Assembly: GCF_900764565.1 (NCBI RefSeq)
Contig: NZ_CAAFOM010000082.1
Coordinates: 1-24,579 of the forward strand
Length of the DNA: 24,579 bases
Direction: 5' to 3'
From: an uncultured Catenibacterium sp.
Lineage (GTDB): Bacteria > Bacillota_I > Bacilli_A > Erysipelotrichales > Coprobacillaceae
The position numbers and the translations under genes are program-made. This document shows, piece after piece, positions 8,269-16,360 of the stretch. Within the stretch, counting starts at the first letter, position 1, and each line of letters opens with the position of its first letter. The notes beneath the pieces are model-generated. The model was not told where the DNA came from. It was given only the letters and a program-made list of their open reading frames with translations, and searched no databases.

Positions 8269-8291
8269 AAATCCGACAAATTATGAAAATA

Positions 8292-9614
8292 TTATTTTGG
8301 AATATTTAATGAACCATAGTAGTTATTCAACCCTACAATATGTGTATAAGAGTCATGATCGATAGAGATGTAATCTACATTTCTAATTAGATTCTTATAT
8401 GTATCCGCTATTTGATATTCTTGATTAGGATTCTTCATAATAGTTCCTGCATATTTAATATCAGTAGAAATAGGATATGGATTATAGACAGGCATATTCG
8501 TATAAATAGGTATTTCTAATATACGTTTGACATGATCCATATTATTAGAGATATACCCTCTTAACATATTCTTTGCTTCACTATAAGGGGCACGAATATT
8601 GGACATATAATAATGATGACCAGGATTATGATTATGCACATCAAATTTCTGTAGATAAAGAGAATCCTGTCCTTTTGTAATATAGTTATCAGATAGATAC
8701 TTAGAACCATAAAGAATAGCTTTTTCTCTTGTATCCCAGTTTCTTGTCGCTGCGAAGTCTATTCCATCCTGATCACTTCTGTTGGCTCCTATGTTATATA
8801 TATTATAGAAGAGAGGTCCTTGTGGATTATTTCTTGCATGTCCACCACGTAGTCCAAGCCCTCCACCAGACTGCTCCTGAATCGCACGGGTAATAAGTAA
8901 TGACATAGAAATATTATTCACTTCTGCACTGTGGCGATAAAGTTCTGCCCAGTTTTTTTTAGATTGCGGTTCTATACCTGACATTTCAGTTCCCTCTAAC
9001 ATTCTTTTTCCTTCCTTTAATGTTTCAGAAGGATTATAAGTGAGTTTTTCAAACATGAGTGCATGATAAGCATCTAAACCATTACGTGGATCTAAGAAAT
9101 AACGTGAGGCGTTTAAAGAAACACGACACCATGTCTGTCCTTCAATAATATCAGGAGACGCAATCATTGGAGAATAATCTGTATCTATCAATGACTTACT
9201 TTGAAAGATAGAAGCTGTATCATTAAAATCTAAAGAAGTATTAAGAGGTACATAAGTCCACTCTGGATAAAGTGCATGTAAGAAGCGTAAAGGCTGTTTA
9301 TAACTATCAGGAAATGATGTGATTTCTTTTTCAAAGGATTCATCAAATGTATAAGTTTGTACCTTTCTACTTGATATATAGCCTTCCTTCTTCTTTCCAT
9401 TGATATATAAATAACCGTAATAATGAGAGCCTCTTTGTCCTTCTACAACCAAAGGCTGTCCTATTGTGAGTGTTTGATGTAAGAATGATGTATTCTCTTT
9501 AACTAATACAATATGAGGATTAAGTTTCTTATAAGAAAAGAATGTCTGATAGGTGATAATGCTTAACAAAACAGCAATCACACATACTATCTTAGTAATT
9601 GATGTCTTCTTCAT
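8292..9614 (-). CDS. Membrane-anchored N-acetylglucosaminidase (GH73-like) with SH3-like domain
   Basis: Predicted peptidoglycan hydrolase acting outside the membrane. Residues 1-26 (MKKTSITK then a hydrophobic run to about 26) form a signal anchor or uncleaved signal peptide; no lipobox is seen. Residues 35-87 form an SH3-like barrel ending in KKEGYISSRKV. FLHALYPEWTYVPLNTSLDF (111-130) is the block usual in clostridial glucosaminidases. The catalytic region 228-330 carries RAIQEQSG with the likely catalytic Glu247 and FYNIYNIGA (269-277). Length 440. The start overlaps the upstream metallophosphoesterase gene by 23 bases, with only a moderate AGGATGG ribosome site, implying coupled translation. 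The family call is by motif memory: a LytB/LytD-type endo-beta-N-acetylglucosaminidase. Confidence 0.8.
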   Translation of the reverse strand: MKKTSITKIVCVIAVLLSIITYQTFFSYKKLNPHIVLVKENTSFLHQTLTIGQPLVVEGQRGSHYYGYLYINGKKKEGYISSRKVQTYTFDESFEKEITSFPDSYKQPLRFLHALYPEWTYVPLNTSLDFNDTASIFQSKSLIDTDYSPMIASPDIIEGQTWCRVSLNASRYFLDPRNGLDAYHALMFEKLTYNPSETLKEGKRMLEGTEMSGIEPQSKKNWAELYRHSAEVNNISMSLLITRAIQEQSGGGLGLRGGHARNNPQGPLFYNIYNIGANRSDQDGIDFAATRNWDTREKAILYGSKYLSDNYITKGQDSLYLQKFDVHNHNPGHHYYMSNIRAPYSEAKNMLRGYISNNMDHVKRILEIPIYTNMPVYNPYPISTDIKYAGTIMKNPNQEYQIADTYKNLIRNVDYISIDHDSYTHIVGLNNYYGSLNIPK

Positions 9615-10698
9615 TGACCCATCCTACCTGTGCCCCACAGATGACATAAACATAATGTCCATACACACCTGCAATCTTGACTTCTGTTCCTTTTTCACCT
9701 ATAAACCAATGATCTGTATAATCATCTAAACAATAAAGATGATTGTTTCTTTCATATAAGAATTCATTCTTAATAGAGATCATGACATGATCACTCACTC
9801 TATAACATTGACTAAATTCTTTTCCTTTTTTCATGATCTTCACTTCATAATCAGGAAAAGCTATCTTATGGTCTACTTCACCATTCCCATAAAGATCTTT
9901 ATTTAATACACCACTAGGGAATGGCTGTACACATTCACTCTGGTATGTCACTTCTCCCTTATAACTATTTATAATAAGCGCATTTAATTGTGAAATAGGC
10001 TTTACGCCTGTTCCTCCATCAATACAGATGATCTTCTTTTCTTCATCTATAATAATATCGTTATGAATAGAACGAGGGAAATAATTAGATGTAGGGAGAT
10101 GTCCTACGACAACTGTATATTTTAATGAATGTCCAAGTTCATAGAAATGTTGGAGTTCAAGGTAAGATGATAAACCACACTCCTTATAATTCTCTCTTGG
10201 TTCTACACCTGCATGAACAAATAAATAGTCATTAAATAATAATGTAGTCGGTAAATGGGACATGAACTTTAATTCAGTTTTTATTTTTTCAGCCATGATT
10301 TTCTGCATACCTAAAGGTGTTTCATGTCCATCACTAAAATGTTCCTGGTTATAAATATCCCTGATAATACCGTTCTTACTATTTCTTCTTAAATACTTAG
10401 GTATTTCTCCTGCAATCTCTGGAATAGTGAGTAATGCATTCATGGCCCATTCACAATTTCCCATCAAGACATAACACTTAGGAAAGCGTGCGAGATTCAT
10501 AATAAAGTGTATTGTTTCTAATACCTGGTCTCCCTTTTCTACAAAGTCACCAATAATCACAAGATAATCTTCTACAGGATCATAATTCACTTTTCTTAGT
10601 AATTCCTTAAAACGGTCTAAATGACCATGTATATCTGATATCGCAATCAAGCGATAATCATTCTTTTCTTTTTTTATTAAATGTTTAGGTGTAAGCAT
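9592..10698 (-). CDS. Metallophosphoesterase with C-terminal SH3-like segment
   Basis: Calcineurin-like phosphoesterase of the protein phosphatase/Ap4A hydrolase group; 368 residues, no signal peptide. The dinuclear metal site is readable: D22-x-H24 in SDIHGH, D51 in GDFVEKG, N81 in GNCEW (Cys82 replaces the His of GNHE, as in some MPE families), H162 in FVHAGVEPRE and H200 in VVVGHLP. Residues about 285-368 are extra. The last 35 (GTEVKIAGVYGHYVYVICG then QVGWVNEED) resemble a bacterial SH3 domain. AGGAGGT lies 5 bases before the ATG. The 3' end runs 23 bases into the glucosaminidase gene, so the two are made together. Substrate is unknown: protein phosphoserine, dinucleoside polyphosphate and others are all possible. 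Confidence 0.8.
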   Translation of the reverse strand: MLTPKHLIKKEKNDYRLIAISDIHGHLDRFKELLRKVNYDPVEDYLVIIGDFVEKGDQVLETIHFIMNLARFPKCYVLMGNCEWAMNALLTIPEIAGEIPKYLRRNSKNGIIRDIYNQEHFSDGHETPLGMQKIMAEKIKTELKFMSHLPTTLLFNDYLFVHAGVEPRENYKECGLSSYLELQHFYELGHSLKYTVVVGHLPTSNYFPRSIHNDIIIDEEKKIICIDGGTGVKPISQLNALIINSYKGEVTYQSECVQPFPSGVLNKDLYGNGEVDHKIAFPDYEVKIMKKGKEFSQCYRVSDHVMISIKNEFLYERNNHLYCLDDYTDHWFIGEKGTEVKIAGVYGHYVYVICGAQVGWVNEEDINY

Positions 10699-10715
10699 AA
10701 ATACCTCCTGATATC

Positions 10716-10721
10716 ATTCTA
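10716..10721 (-). promoter_or_regulatory. Candidate -10 box of the phosphoesterase-glucosaminidase unit
   Basis: TAGAAT on the minus strand, 17 bases before the phosphoesterase ATG and directly behind the T-tract of the gntR terminator. The corresponding -35 position falls inside that terminator and is poor. Confidence 0.35.
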
Positions 10722-10724
10722 CAA

Positions 10725-10750
10725 CAAAAAAAGTAGGTTGACCCTACTTT
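10725..10750 (-). terminator. Terminator of acn-icd-gntR
   Basis: An 8-bp stem (10730-10737 with 10743-10750) with a five-base loop, followed on the minus strand by about seven T. The gntR stop codon lies in the stem. Confidence 0.85.
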
Positions 10751-11418
10751 CTTGTTGCATAATATTTTCTTACAAGCATCTGTGTTTTACGAATATGTCT
10801 TTGAATACGTTCTGTTGCTTCATCTTTGTCTCCATCAATAATGGCTTCAAGAATAGCACGATGTTCTACAAGTGATGATTCTAAACGTTCTGGACGTGCA
10901 ATAGAATGTCTTGATGTCACAGAAACATAATAATGAATATCCTTAAGAATCTGTTCAAAATAGGTAGACTGTGTTGCCTGATAGATAGATTCATGGAATA
11001 GGATATTAAAATCATTTACTTTATCAAAGTCACCCTTTGTAGTATAGAATTCTAGTAGTTCAAATACTTCTTTGATTTTAGCAAGATGCACTTCATCCAT
11101 ACGATCAATTGCGAATGAAACAGCCAATCCCTCTAAAGAAAGACGTATTTCAAACATATCATCAATATCACGAGGTGAAAAACCTTTGACATAAACACCT
11201 TTATTAGGAATACTTTCTACTAAACCTTCTAATTCTAGCTGTTTTAAAGCTTCTCTAATAGGTGTACGAGAAATCTTCAATTCTTTCGCAAGTGTTAATT
11301 CATTTAATTTATCACCGCATTTATAACTTTCATTAAGAATACGATCACGTAATAAGATAAATATTTTAGAGCCCAATGATCCATGGGAAGTTGATTCAAA
11401 AATGCTATGAGATGGCAT
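10744..11418 (-). CDS. GntR-family regulator, FCD (FadR-like) subfamily
   Basis: Transcription factor of 224 residues. The N-terminal winged helix (about 15-80) includes the recognition helix ISRTPIREAL (49-58) and the wing NKGVYVKGF. The C-terminal FCD effector domain (about 86-215) keeps the metal or acid-binding residues: D136 and H142 in DFNILFHESIY, H186 in VEHRAILEAI and H208 in RHIRKT. AGGAGG lies about 8 bases before the ATG. It is the last gene of acn-icd-gntR, 15 bases after icd. A regulator at the end of the operon, together with a GntR-type palindrome on the acn promoter, suggests autoregulated control of the operon. A di- or tricarboxylate such as citrate would be a natural effector for an FCD protein here, but that is inference. 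Confidence 0.93.
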   Translation of the reverse strand: MPSHSIFESTSHGSLGSKIFILLRDRILNESYKCGDKLNELTLAKELKISRTPIREALKQLELEGLVESIPNKGVYVKGFSPRDIDDMFEIRLSLEGLAVSFAIDRMDEVHLAKIKEVFELLEFYTTKGDFDKVNDFNILFHESIYQATQSTYFEQILKDIHYYVSVTSRHSIARPERLESSLVEHRAILEAIIDGDKDEATERIQRHIRKTQMLVRKYYATRK

Positions 11419-11433
11419 TCTTTGTCCCTCCTC

Positions 11434-12426
11434 TTATAATTTATCGATAATTGCGTCTGTAAACTCTTTTGTAGTTGCCTGTCCACCAATATCTGGTGTA
11501 GTATACTTACCTTCTTCTACGACTGCTGCTAAGGCTTCTCTTAAAGACTGTGCTTCTTTCTGTTTATTTAATGCTTCAAGCATCATTGCGAATGCAAGGA
11601 TTAAAGAACTTGGGTTCGCAATACCTTTACCTGCAATATCAGGTGCACTGCCATGAACAGCTTCATAAATACGGTAATCATCACCAATATTACCTGATGG
11701 TGCAATACCAAGACCACCTACAAGACCTGCACATAAGTCAGATACAATATCCCCATATAAGTTTGGTGCGACAAGGACATCAAATGTTTCTGGACGCTGT
11801 ACAAGCTGCATACACATATTATCAATAATAACTTCCTGTGTTTCTATTTCTGGATAGTCTTTAGCCACTTCTCTATAACAATCAAGGAAAAGACCATCTG
11901 TATACTTCATTATATTGGCTTTATGGATAGCTGTCACTTTTTTTCTGTTATTTGTACGTGCATATTCAAATGCATAGCGACAAATACGTGTAGAAGCTTC
12001 TCTAGTGATTAACTTAACACCATTCGCAATATCATCAGTGAGCATATATTCAATACCTTTATATAAATCTTCAGTATTTTCTCTAATGATGACTAAGTCA
12101 ATGTTTTCATATTTAGAATCAATACCCTTGAAGTTACGTAAAGGACGTACATTGGCATAAGTAGAGAATTTCTGTCTTAATGCAACATTAACACTTCTAA
12201 AGCCTGTTCCAATTGGAGTGGCTGTAGGACCTTTTAATGCCCATTTGTATTCTTCAATGGCATCGACAAGACCTGGTTCCCATACTTCACCTGTTTCTTT
12301 TGCATACTCTGCACCCGCTCTATATTTAACCCATTCGATATCTAGGTTCATTGCTTTTGTGATAGATTCAACACTTGCTGAAATCTCTGGTCCAATACCA
12401 TCACCTGGAATAAGTACTGCTTTCAT
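11434..12426 (-). CDS. icd: Isocitrate dehydrogenase, NAD-type
   Basis: Oxidatively decarboxylates isocitrate to 2-oxoglutarate. The 330-residue length is that of the short NAD-IDH/IPMDH-like form, not the 410-residue E. coli NADP form. Isocitrate binding is indicated by Ser78 and Asn80 in RSVNVALR, the Args 84, 94 and 115, and RENTEDLYKGIE (115-126). Lys169 and the signature NLYGDIVSDLCAG give the metal Asps 226 and 230. In HGSAPDIAG, Asp263 replaces the Lys-Tyr pair of NADP enzymes, favouring NAD. The start overlaps the acn stop by one base (TAATG) with GGAGGAG upstream, so the two are translationally coupled. Isopropylmalate and homoisocitrate dehydrogenase are the alternatives, but the Ser-x-Asn pair and the aconitase partner argue for isocitrate. 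Confidence 0.92.
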   Translation of the reverse strand: MKAVLIPGDGIGPEISASVESITKAMNLDIEWVKYRAGAEYAKETGEVWEPGLVDAIEEYKWALKGPTATPIGTGFRSVNVALRQKFSTYANVRPLRNFKGIDSKYENIDLVIIRENTEDLYKGIEYMLTDDIANGVKLITREASTRICRYAFEYARTNNRKKVTAIHKANIMKYTDGLFLDCYREVAKDYPEIETQEVIIDNMCMQLVQRPETFDVLVAPNLYGDIVSDLCAGLVGGLGIAPSGNIGDDYRIYEAVHGSAPDIAGKGIANPSSLILAFAMMLEALNKQKEAQSLREALAAVVEEGKYTTPDIGGQATTKEFTDAIIDKL

Positions 12427-14345
12427 TAGAAATCTCCTCCTAGTTCTTTAATTGCGTTTAATAATCCACCATACTGAATCATGACTTTTTCACGTGCAGA
12501 TAATGATAGATGTGCTGTAATAGTTTCATTTGCAGTCTTATTAGTCACTACAATGTCCTTACCTTCTTCTACAGCTGTTAATAAATCACTTAATTCGTAA
12601 TCATCCTGATCATTGAAGAAATCGTAATCTTTCGCATCAATCACAAGTGGAAGAATACCATTGTTGATTAAGTTAGAACGATGAATTCTCGCAAATGAAA
12701 TGGCGAAGATCGCTTTGATTTTTAAGTAGTTAGGTACTAATGCAGCATGTTCTCTTGAAGAACCCTGTCCATAGTTATCTCCACCTACAATGAAACCACC
12801 ATTGTTTTTAACAGCTCTATCATAGAATTCAGGATCTACCTTAGAGAATGAGAACTTAGCTAAATGAGGGACATTAGAACGGAATGGAAGTAATTTAGAA
12901 TCAGAAGGTACAATATGGTCTGTAGAGATATTGTCTCCTACTTTTAATACAACTTTACCACTTACTGTATCTGTTAATTTATCTCCTCTAGGAACTGGTT
13001 TGATATTAGGTCCCATATAGATTTCATTATCAGGGATATATTCACTAATAAAGAAGTTAGGATTCTTCACAAATGGTGTATCTGGTACTTCTTCTAATAC
13101 CATATCATCTTCAAATTCCTGTGATAAATAACCTTTAACTGCAGATAATGCAGCAACTTCTGGAGATACAAGATATACACTTGCATCATTTGTACCAGAA
13201 CGTCCTTTAAAGTTACGGTTGATTGTTCTTAAAGAAACACCTTTTGATAATGGAGCCTGTCCCATACCAATACAAGGACCACATCCACATTCAAGAATTC
13301 TAGCACCTGCATGAATCATATCTGCAAGAGCACCATTTTGTGCAAGCATAGAAAGAATAGAAGATGAACCTGGCGCAATAACTAAAGACACATCTTCAGC
13401 AACTTTACGACCTTTTAAGATCTTTGCAGCACGCATCATATCTGGTAAAGATGAGTTTGTACAAGAACCAATCACTACCTGGTTGATCTTCATACCTTCT
13501 AATTCTTTTACATCTACGACATTATCTGGTGAATGAGGCTGAGCAACCATAGGAACAAGAGTAGACATATCGATTTCGATAGTTTCATCATATGTTGCAT
13601 CATCGTCAGCTTTCATTTCAACATATTCATCTTCTCTACCCTGCTGTTTTAAGTAAGCTAAAGTATTTTCATCTGTTGGGAATACTGAAGTTGTTGCACC
13701 TAGTTCTGCACCCATGTTACAGATAGTAGCGCGGTCAGTTAATGAAAGATCATTTAAACCTTCACCTGTATATTCAACAATCTTATTAACCCCACCTTTT
13801 ACTGATAATTCCTGTAGGATTTTTAAGATAACATCTTTTGCAGATACCCAAGGTGCTTTACGTCCTGTTAATTTAACCTGTAAAACTGATGGGCACTGAA
13901 CATAATATTTACCTGTTGCCATTGCAACGGCTACATCAAGTCCTCCTGCGCCAATCGCAATCATACCCATTGCACCACATGTTGGTGTATGAGAATCTGA
14001 ACCAATAAGCGTCTTACCTGGATGTGAGAAATTTTCAAGCTGTAACTGATGGCAGACACCATTACCTGGTTTAGAGAATGTGATACCATGTTTTCTTGCA
14101 ACTGATTTAATAAATTCATGGTCATCCATGTTTTCAAAACCAGTCTGAAGCATGTTATGGTCAATATAAGCCACTGCTTTTTCTACTGCAACATGTCCTA
14201 CATTCATAGCTTCTAACTGAAGATAAGCCATTGTACCTGTAGAATCCTGTGTTAAAGTCTGGTCAATTCCGATACAGATAGATGTTCCTGGAACTAATTC
14301 TCCTTCTTTAAGATGTGCATTCAAGATTTTATACGCTAGATTCAT
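12426..14345 (-). CDS. acnA: Aconitate hydratase
   Basis: Fe-S enzyme isomerising citrate to isocitrate. The 639-residue form is the shorter bacterial/mitochondrial-like type. Cluster ligands are Cys295 in IGSCTNSS and Cys355/Cys358 in CGCGPCIG. Active-site blocks include DQTLTQDSTGTMA (28-40), IGSDSHTPTCGAMGM (114-128) and the swivel-domain GDNYGQGSSREHAA. The frame is open 25 codons further upstream, but that extension covers the promoter and palindrome. I start at 14345, where MNLAYKIL begins the family N-terminus and GGGGGAG lies about 10 bases upstream. First gene of acn-icd-gntR. No citrate synthase gene accompanies it. It could in principle act on homologues such as methylcitrate, but the icd partner supports citrate. 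Confidence 0.95.
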   Translation of the reverse strand: MNLAYKILNAHLKEGELVPGTSICIGIDQTLTQDSTGTMAYLQLEAMNVGHVAVEKAVAYIDHNMLQTGFENMDDHEFIKSVARKHGITFSKPGNGVCHQLQLENFSHPGKTLIGSDSHTPTCGAMGMIAIGAGGLDVAVAMATGKYYVQCPSVLQVKLTGRKAPWVSAKDVILKILQELSVKGGVNKIVEYTGEGLNDLSLTDRATICNMGAELGATTSVFPTDENTLAYLKQQGREDEYVEMKADDDATYDETIEIDMSTLVPMVAQPHSPDNVVDVKELEGMKINQVVIGSCTNSSLPDMMRAAKILKGRKVAEDVSLVIAPGSSSILSMLAQNGALADMIHAGARILECGCGPCIGMGQAPLSKGVSLRTINRNFKGRSGTNDASVYLVSPEVAALSAVKGYLSQEFEDDMVLEEVPDTPFVKNPNFFISEYIPDNEIYMGPNIKPVPRGDKLTDTVSGKVVLKVGDNISTDHIVPSDSKLLPFRSNVPHLAKFSFSKVDPEFYDRAVKNNGGFIVGGDNYGQGSSREHAALVPNYLKIKAIFAISFARIHRSNLINNGILPLVIDAKDYDFFNDQDDYELSDLLTAVEEGKDIVVTNKTANETITAHLSLSAREKVMIQYGGLLNAIKELGGDF

Positions 14346-14369
14346 ATAATCTTCTCCCCCTTGTTTACT

Positions 14370-14381
14370 ATTGTATACAAT
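14370..14381 (-). promoter_or_regulatory. Perfect palindrome ATTGTATACAAT, candidate GntR operator
   Basis: The core TTGTATACAA follows the GT-(N)-AC pattern recognised by FadR/FCD-type GntR proteins. It overlaps the end of the acn -10 box and the likely transcription start, a position suited to repression by the GntR protein encoded at the end of the same operon. Confidence 0.7.
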
Positions 14382-14408
14382 TATACACATATACCATTGC
14401 GTGTGCAA
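14380..14408 (-). promoter_or_regulatory. Promoter of acn-icd-gntR
   Basis: TATAAT (14380-14385) with TTGCAC (14403-14408) 17 bases upstream on the minus strand. The -10 shares bases with the ATTGTATACAAT palindrome. The -35 lies in a second inverted repeat. Confidence 0.65.
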
Positions 14409-14409
14409 T
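14396..14409. repeat. Inverted repeat ATTGC-N4-GCAAT over the acn -35 region
   Basis: Five-base arms separated by GTGT, covering the acn -35. It differs from the GntR-like palindrome and may bind a second regulator, or be chance. Confidence 0.4.
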
Positions 14410-14427
14410 ATAAAAAACAAAGATAAT

Positions 14428-14456
14428 TTGTATTTATTTCGTTAAATTGGTACAAT
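14428..14456 (+). promoter_or_regulatory. Promoter of the ABC-F gene
   Basis: TTGTAT (14428-14433), 17 bases, then TACAAT (14451-14456), 18 bases before the ATG. GGGTGAT serves as ribosome site. The -35 is modest. Confidence 0.5.
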
Positions 14457-14474
14457 ACACTGGGTGATGAAAAA

Positions 14475-16331
14475 ATGATATTATCTTGTTCAGGACTTGC
14501 TAAATCTTATTCAGGAAAAGAAGTCCTAAAAAATATAACTTTCCATATAGAAGAGCATGATAAGCTTGCCATCATTGGTGTGAATGGTGCTGGTAAGAGT
14601 ACATTGCTTAGAATTCTTTTAAATGAAGAGGCTTATGATGATGGTATGATGACTATTGCGAAGAATATTCGTATTGGTACATTGAATCAGGAACATAAGT
14701 TCGATCTTAATAAGAGTATTTATGAAACATTGGAAGAACCTTTTGAAGATTTAAAGAAGATAGAGAAACGTATTCGTGAATTGGAACAGGAAATGGCTGT
14801 AACAAGTGATTTAGATTCAATTATGAATCAGTATGATTCTTTATTATCTAAGTTTCAGGATGAAGGTGGTTATGCCATGGAATCACAAGTCAAAGGTGTT
14901 CTCAATGGTTTAGGTTTTGATGAGGATATGTGGTATAAGCCTATTGGTATTTTATCTGGTGGACAGAAGACAAGAATTGCGTTAGGTCAATTATTATTAC
15001 GTTCTCCTGATCTATTATTACTTGATGAACCGACGAACCATCTTGATGTGAATTCTATTGAATGGTTAGAAAACTATTTGAAACAGTATAATAAAGCCGT
15101 GATTGTAGTATCCCATGACCGTTATTTTATTGATCAGGTGTCTACTTCTATTATGGAAATAGAAAATGGTAGAAGTAAGATTTATAAATGTAATTATTCT
15201 AAATATGCTGAAATCAAGAAGCATGATCGTGATGTAGAATTAAAACATTATTTAAATAACCAGAAAGATATTAAACGTATGCAGGAGTCCATTGATCGTT
15301 TAAAATCTTATAACCGTGAGAAACAGGTAAAACGTGCTGAATCTAAAGAGAAAGCACTTGAACGTATGGAGAAAGTAGAAAGACCAGAGAGTCTTCCTTC
15401 TAGTATCCGTTTTGCGTTTGAGCCAGAAGTAGAGAGTGGTTATGATGTTTTAAAGGTGGATGATGTGGCTATGGCTTTTGATAAGCCACTGTTTGATTCT
15501 ATTTCTTTTGAAGTCAAGAAAGGTGAAAGAGTTGCCTTACTTGGACCTAATGGTGTAGGTAAGACAACTATGTTCCATTTGATTTTAAAGGATTATCTAC
15601 CAATACATGGACGCATTCGTTTAGGTTCTAAGGTTATGATTGGTTATTATGATCAGGAACAGACTTCTTTATCTCCTGAAAAGACAATTTTTGATGAAAT
15701 ACATGATGCTTATCCTGATATGAATAATACAGAGATCAGAAATATCTGTGCTGCATTCTTATTCAAGGGTGAAGATGTATTTAAAACAATTGATGTTTTA
15801 TCCGGTGGTGAAAAAGGACGTATCGTCTTAATTAAGCTCTTACTTAATAAAGCCAACTTCTTGATTCTAGATGAACCTACAAACCACTTAGATATTCAAT
15901 CTAAGGAAGTACTAGAAGATGCATTACTAGATTTCTCTGGTACGATTCTCTTTATTTCTCATGACCGTTATTTTATTAATAAACTCGCTACTAAGATTGT
16001 AGAGATGAATCCTCATGGTGATGAGATCTTTGGTGGTAACTATGCTTATTATCTTGAACATCGTCAAGTAGAAGAAGTTGTAAAAGAAACAGCAATCAAG
16101 GTTCAAAATACGATTGATAAGAAAAAGAAGAATAGATTAAAGAAGATAGAAAATGATATTTCTGATTTTGAAGAGAAAATCAGTAGTAAGGAAGAAGAAC
16201 TTCATAGTGATGAAGTCATGAATGATTATCAGAAGTATAATGAAATCACTGCTGAACTAGAAGACTTAAACAACAAATTAGAAGAACTCATGATGGAATG
16301 GGAAGAACTATCAGAAGAGATGAACGCTTAA
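14475..16331 (+). CDS. ABC-F family ATPase (translation-associated)
   Basis: Soluble tandem ATPase of the ABC-F group, which acts on ribosomes rather than in transport; no membrane segments. First cassette: Walker A GVNGAGKST (35-43), signature LSGGQKTR (160-167), Walker B LLLLDEPTNHLD. Second cassette: GPNGVGKTT (357-365), LSGGEKGR (442-449), FLILDEPTNHLD. The charged linker 235-305 is the P-site tRNA interaction region. Residues 530-618 form a Lys/Glu-rich coiled-coil tail, as in YdiF/Uup-type members. Length 618. The family includes both housekeeping factors and antibiotic-resistance proteins. The tail and linker length suggest a YdiF-like housekeeping member, but subfamily assignment needs a tree. 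Monocistronic, ending in a terminator shared with the convergent membrane gene. Confidence 0.92.
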   Translation: MILSCSGLAKSYSGKEVLKNITFHIEEHDKLAIIGVNGAGKSTLLRILLNEEAYDDGMMTIAKNIRIGTLNQEHKFDLNKSIYETLEEPFEDLKKIEKRIRELEQEMAVTSDLDSIMNQYDSLLSKFQDEGGYAMESQVKGVLNGLGFDEDMWYKPIGILSGGQKTRIALGQLLLRSPDLLLLDEPTNHLDVNSIEWLENYLKQYNKAVIVVSHDRYFIDQVSTSIMEIENGRSKIYKCNYSKYAEIKKHDRDVELKHYLNNQKDIKRMQESIDRLKSYNREKQVKRAESKEKALERMEKVERPESLPSSIRFAFEPEVESGYDVLKVDDVAMAFDKPLFDSISFEVKKGERVALLGPNGVGKTTMFHLILKDYLPIHGRIRLGSKVMIGYYDQEQTSLSPEKTIFDEIHDAYPDMNNTEIRNICAAFLFKGEDVFKTIDVLSGGEKGRIVLIKLLLNKANFLILDEPTNHLDIQSKEVLEDALLDFSGTILFISHDRYFINKLATKIVEMNPHGDEIFGGNYAYYLEHRQVEEVVKETAIKVQNTIDKKKKNRLKKIENDISDFEEKISSKEEELHSDEVMNDYQKYNEITAELEDLNNKLEELMMEWEELSEEMNA

Positions 16332-16332
16332 A

Positions 16333-16360
16333 AGGACTAGGGGCAACCCTAGTCCTAATT
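16333..16360. terminator. Bidirectional terminator between convergent genes
   Basis: A perfect 10-bp stem (16333-16342 with 16347-16356) with a GCAA loop. On the plus strand it is followed by AATTTCTTTG, and on the minus strand by TTTT. The stop codon of the membrane protein gene lies in the stem. Confidence 0.85.

Noticed and set aside
8219..8291. LicT/BglG-type antiterminator site before the GH1 gene
   Set aside because: No RAT-like sequence overlapping a terminator hairpin was found here or upstream of the second GH1 gene.
11304..11489. Minus-strand open frame bridging icd and gntR
   Set aside because: Overlaps both real genes in another frame, with no domain and no need for it given their good ribosome sites.
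11550..11828. Plus-strand open frame antisense to icd
   Set aside because: It lies over the conserved NLYGDIVSD region of icd; composition is Gln/His/Tyr-rich as expected for an antisense shadow.
14346..14420. N-terminal extension of aconitase by 25 codons
   Set aside because: It covers the promoter and operator palindrome. Family N-terminus begins at MNLAYKIL.
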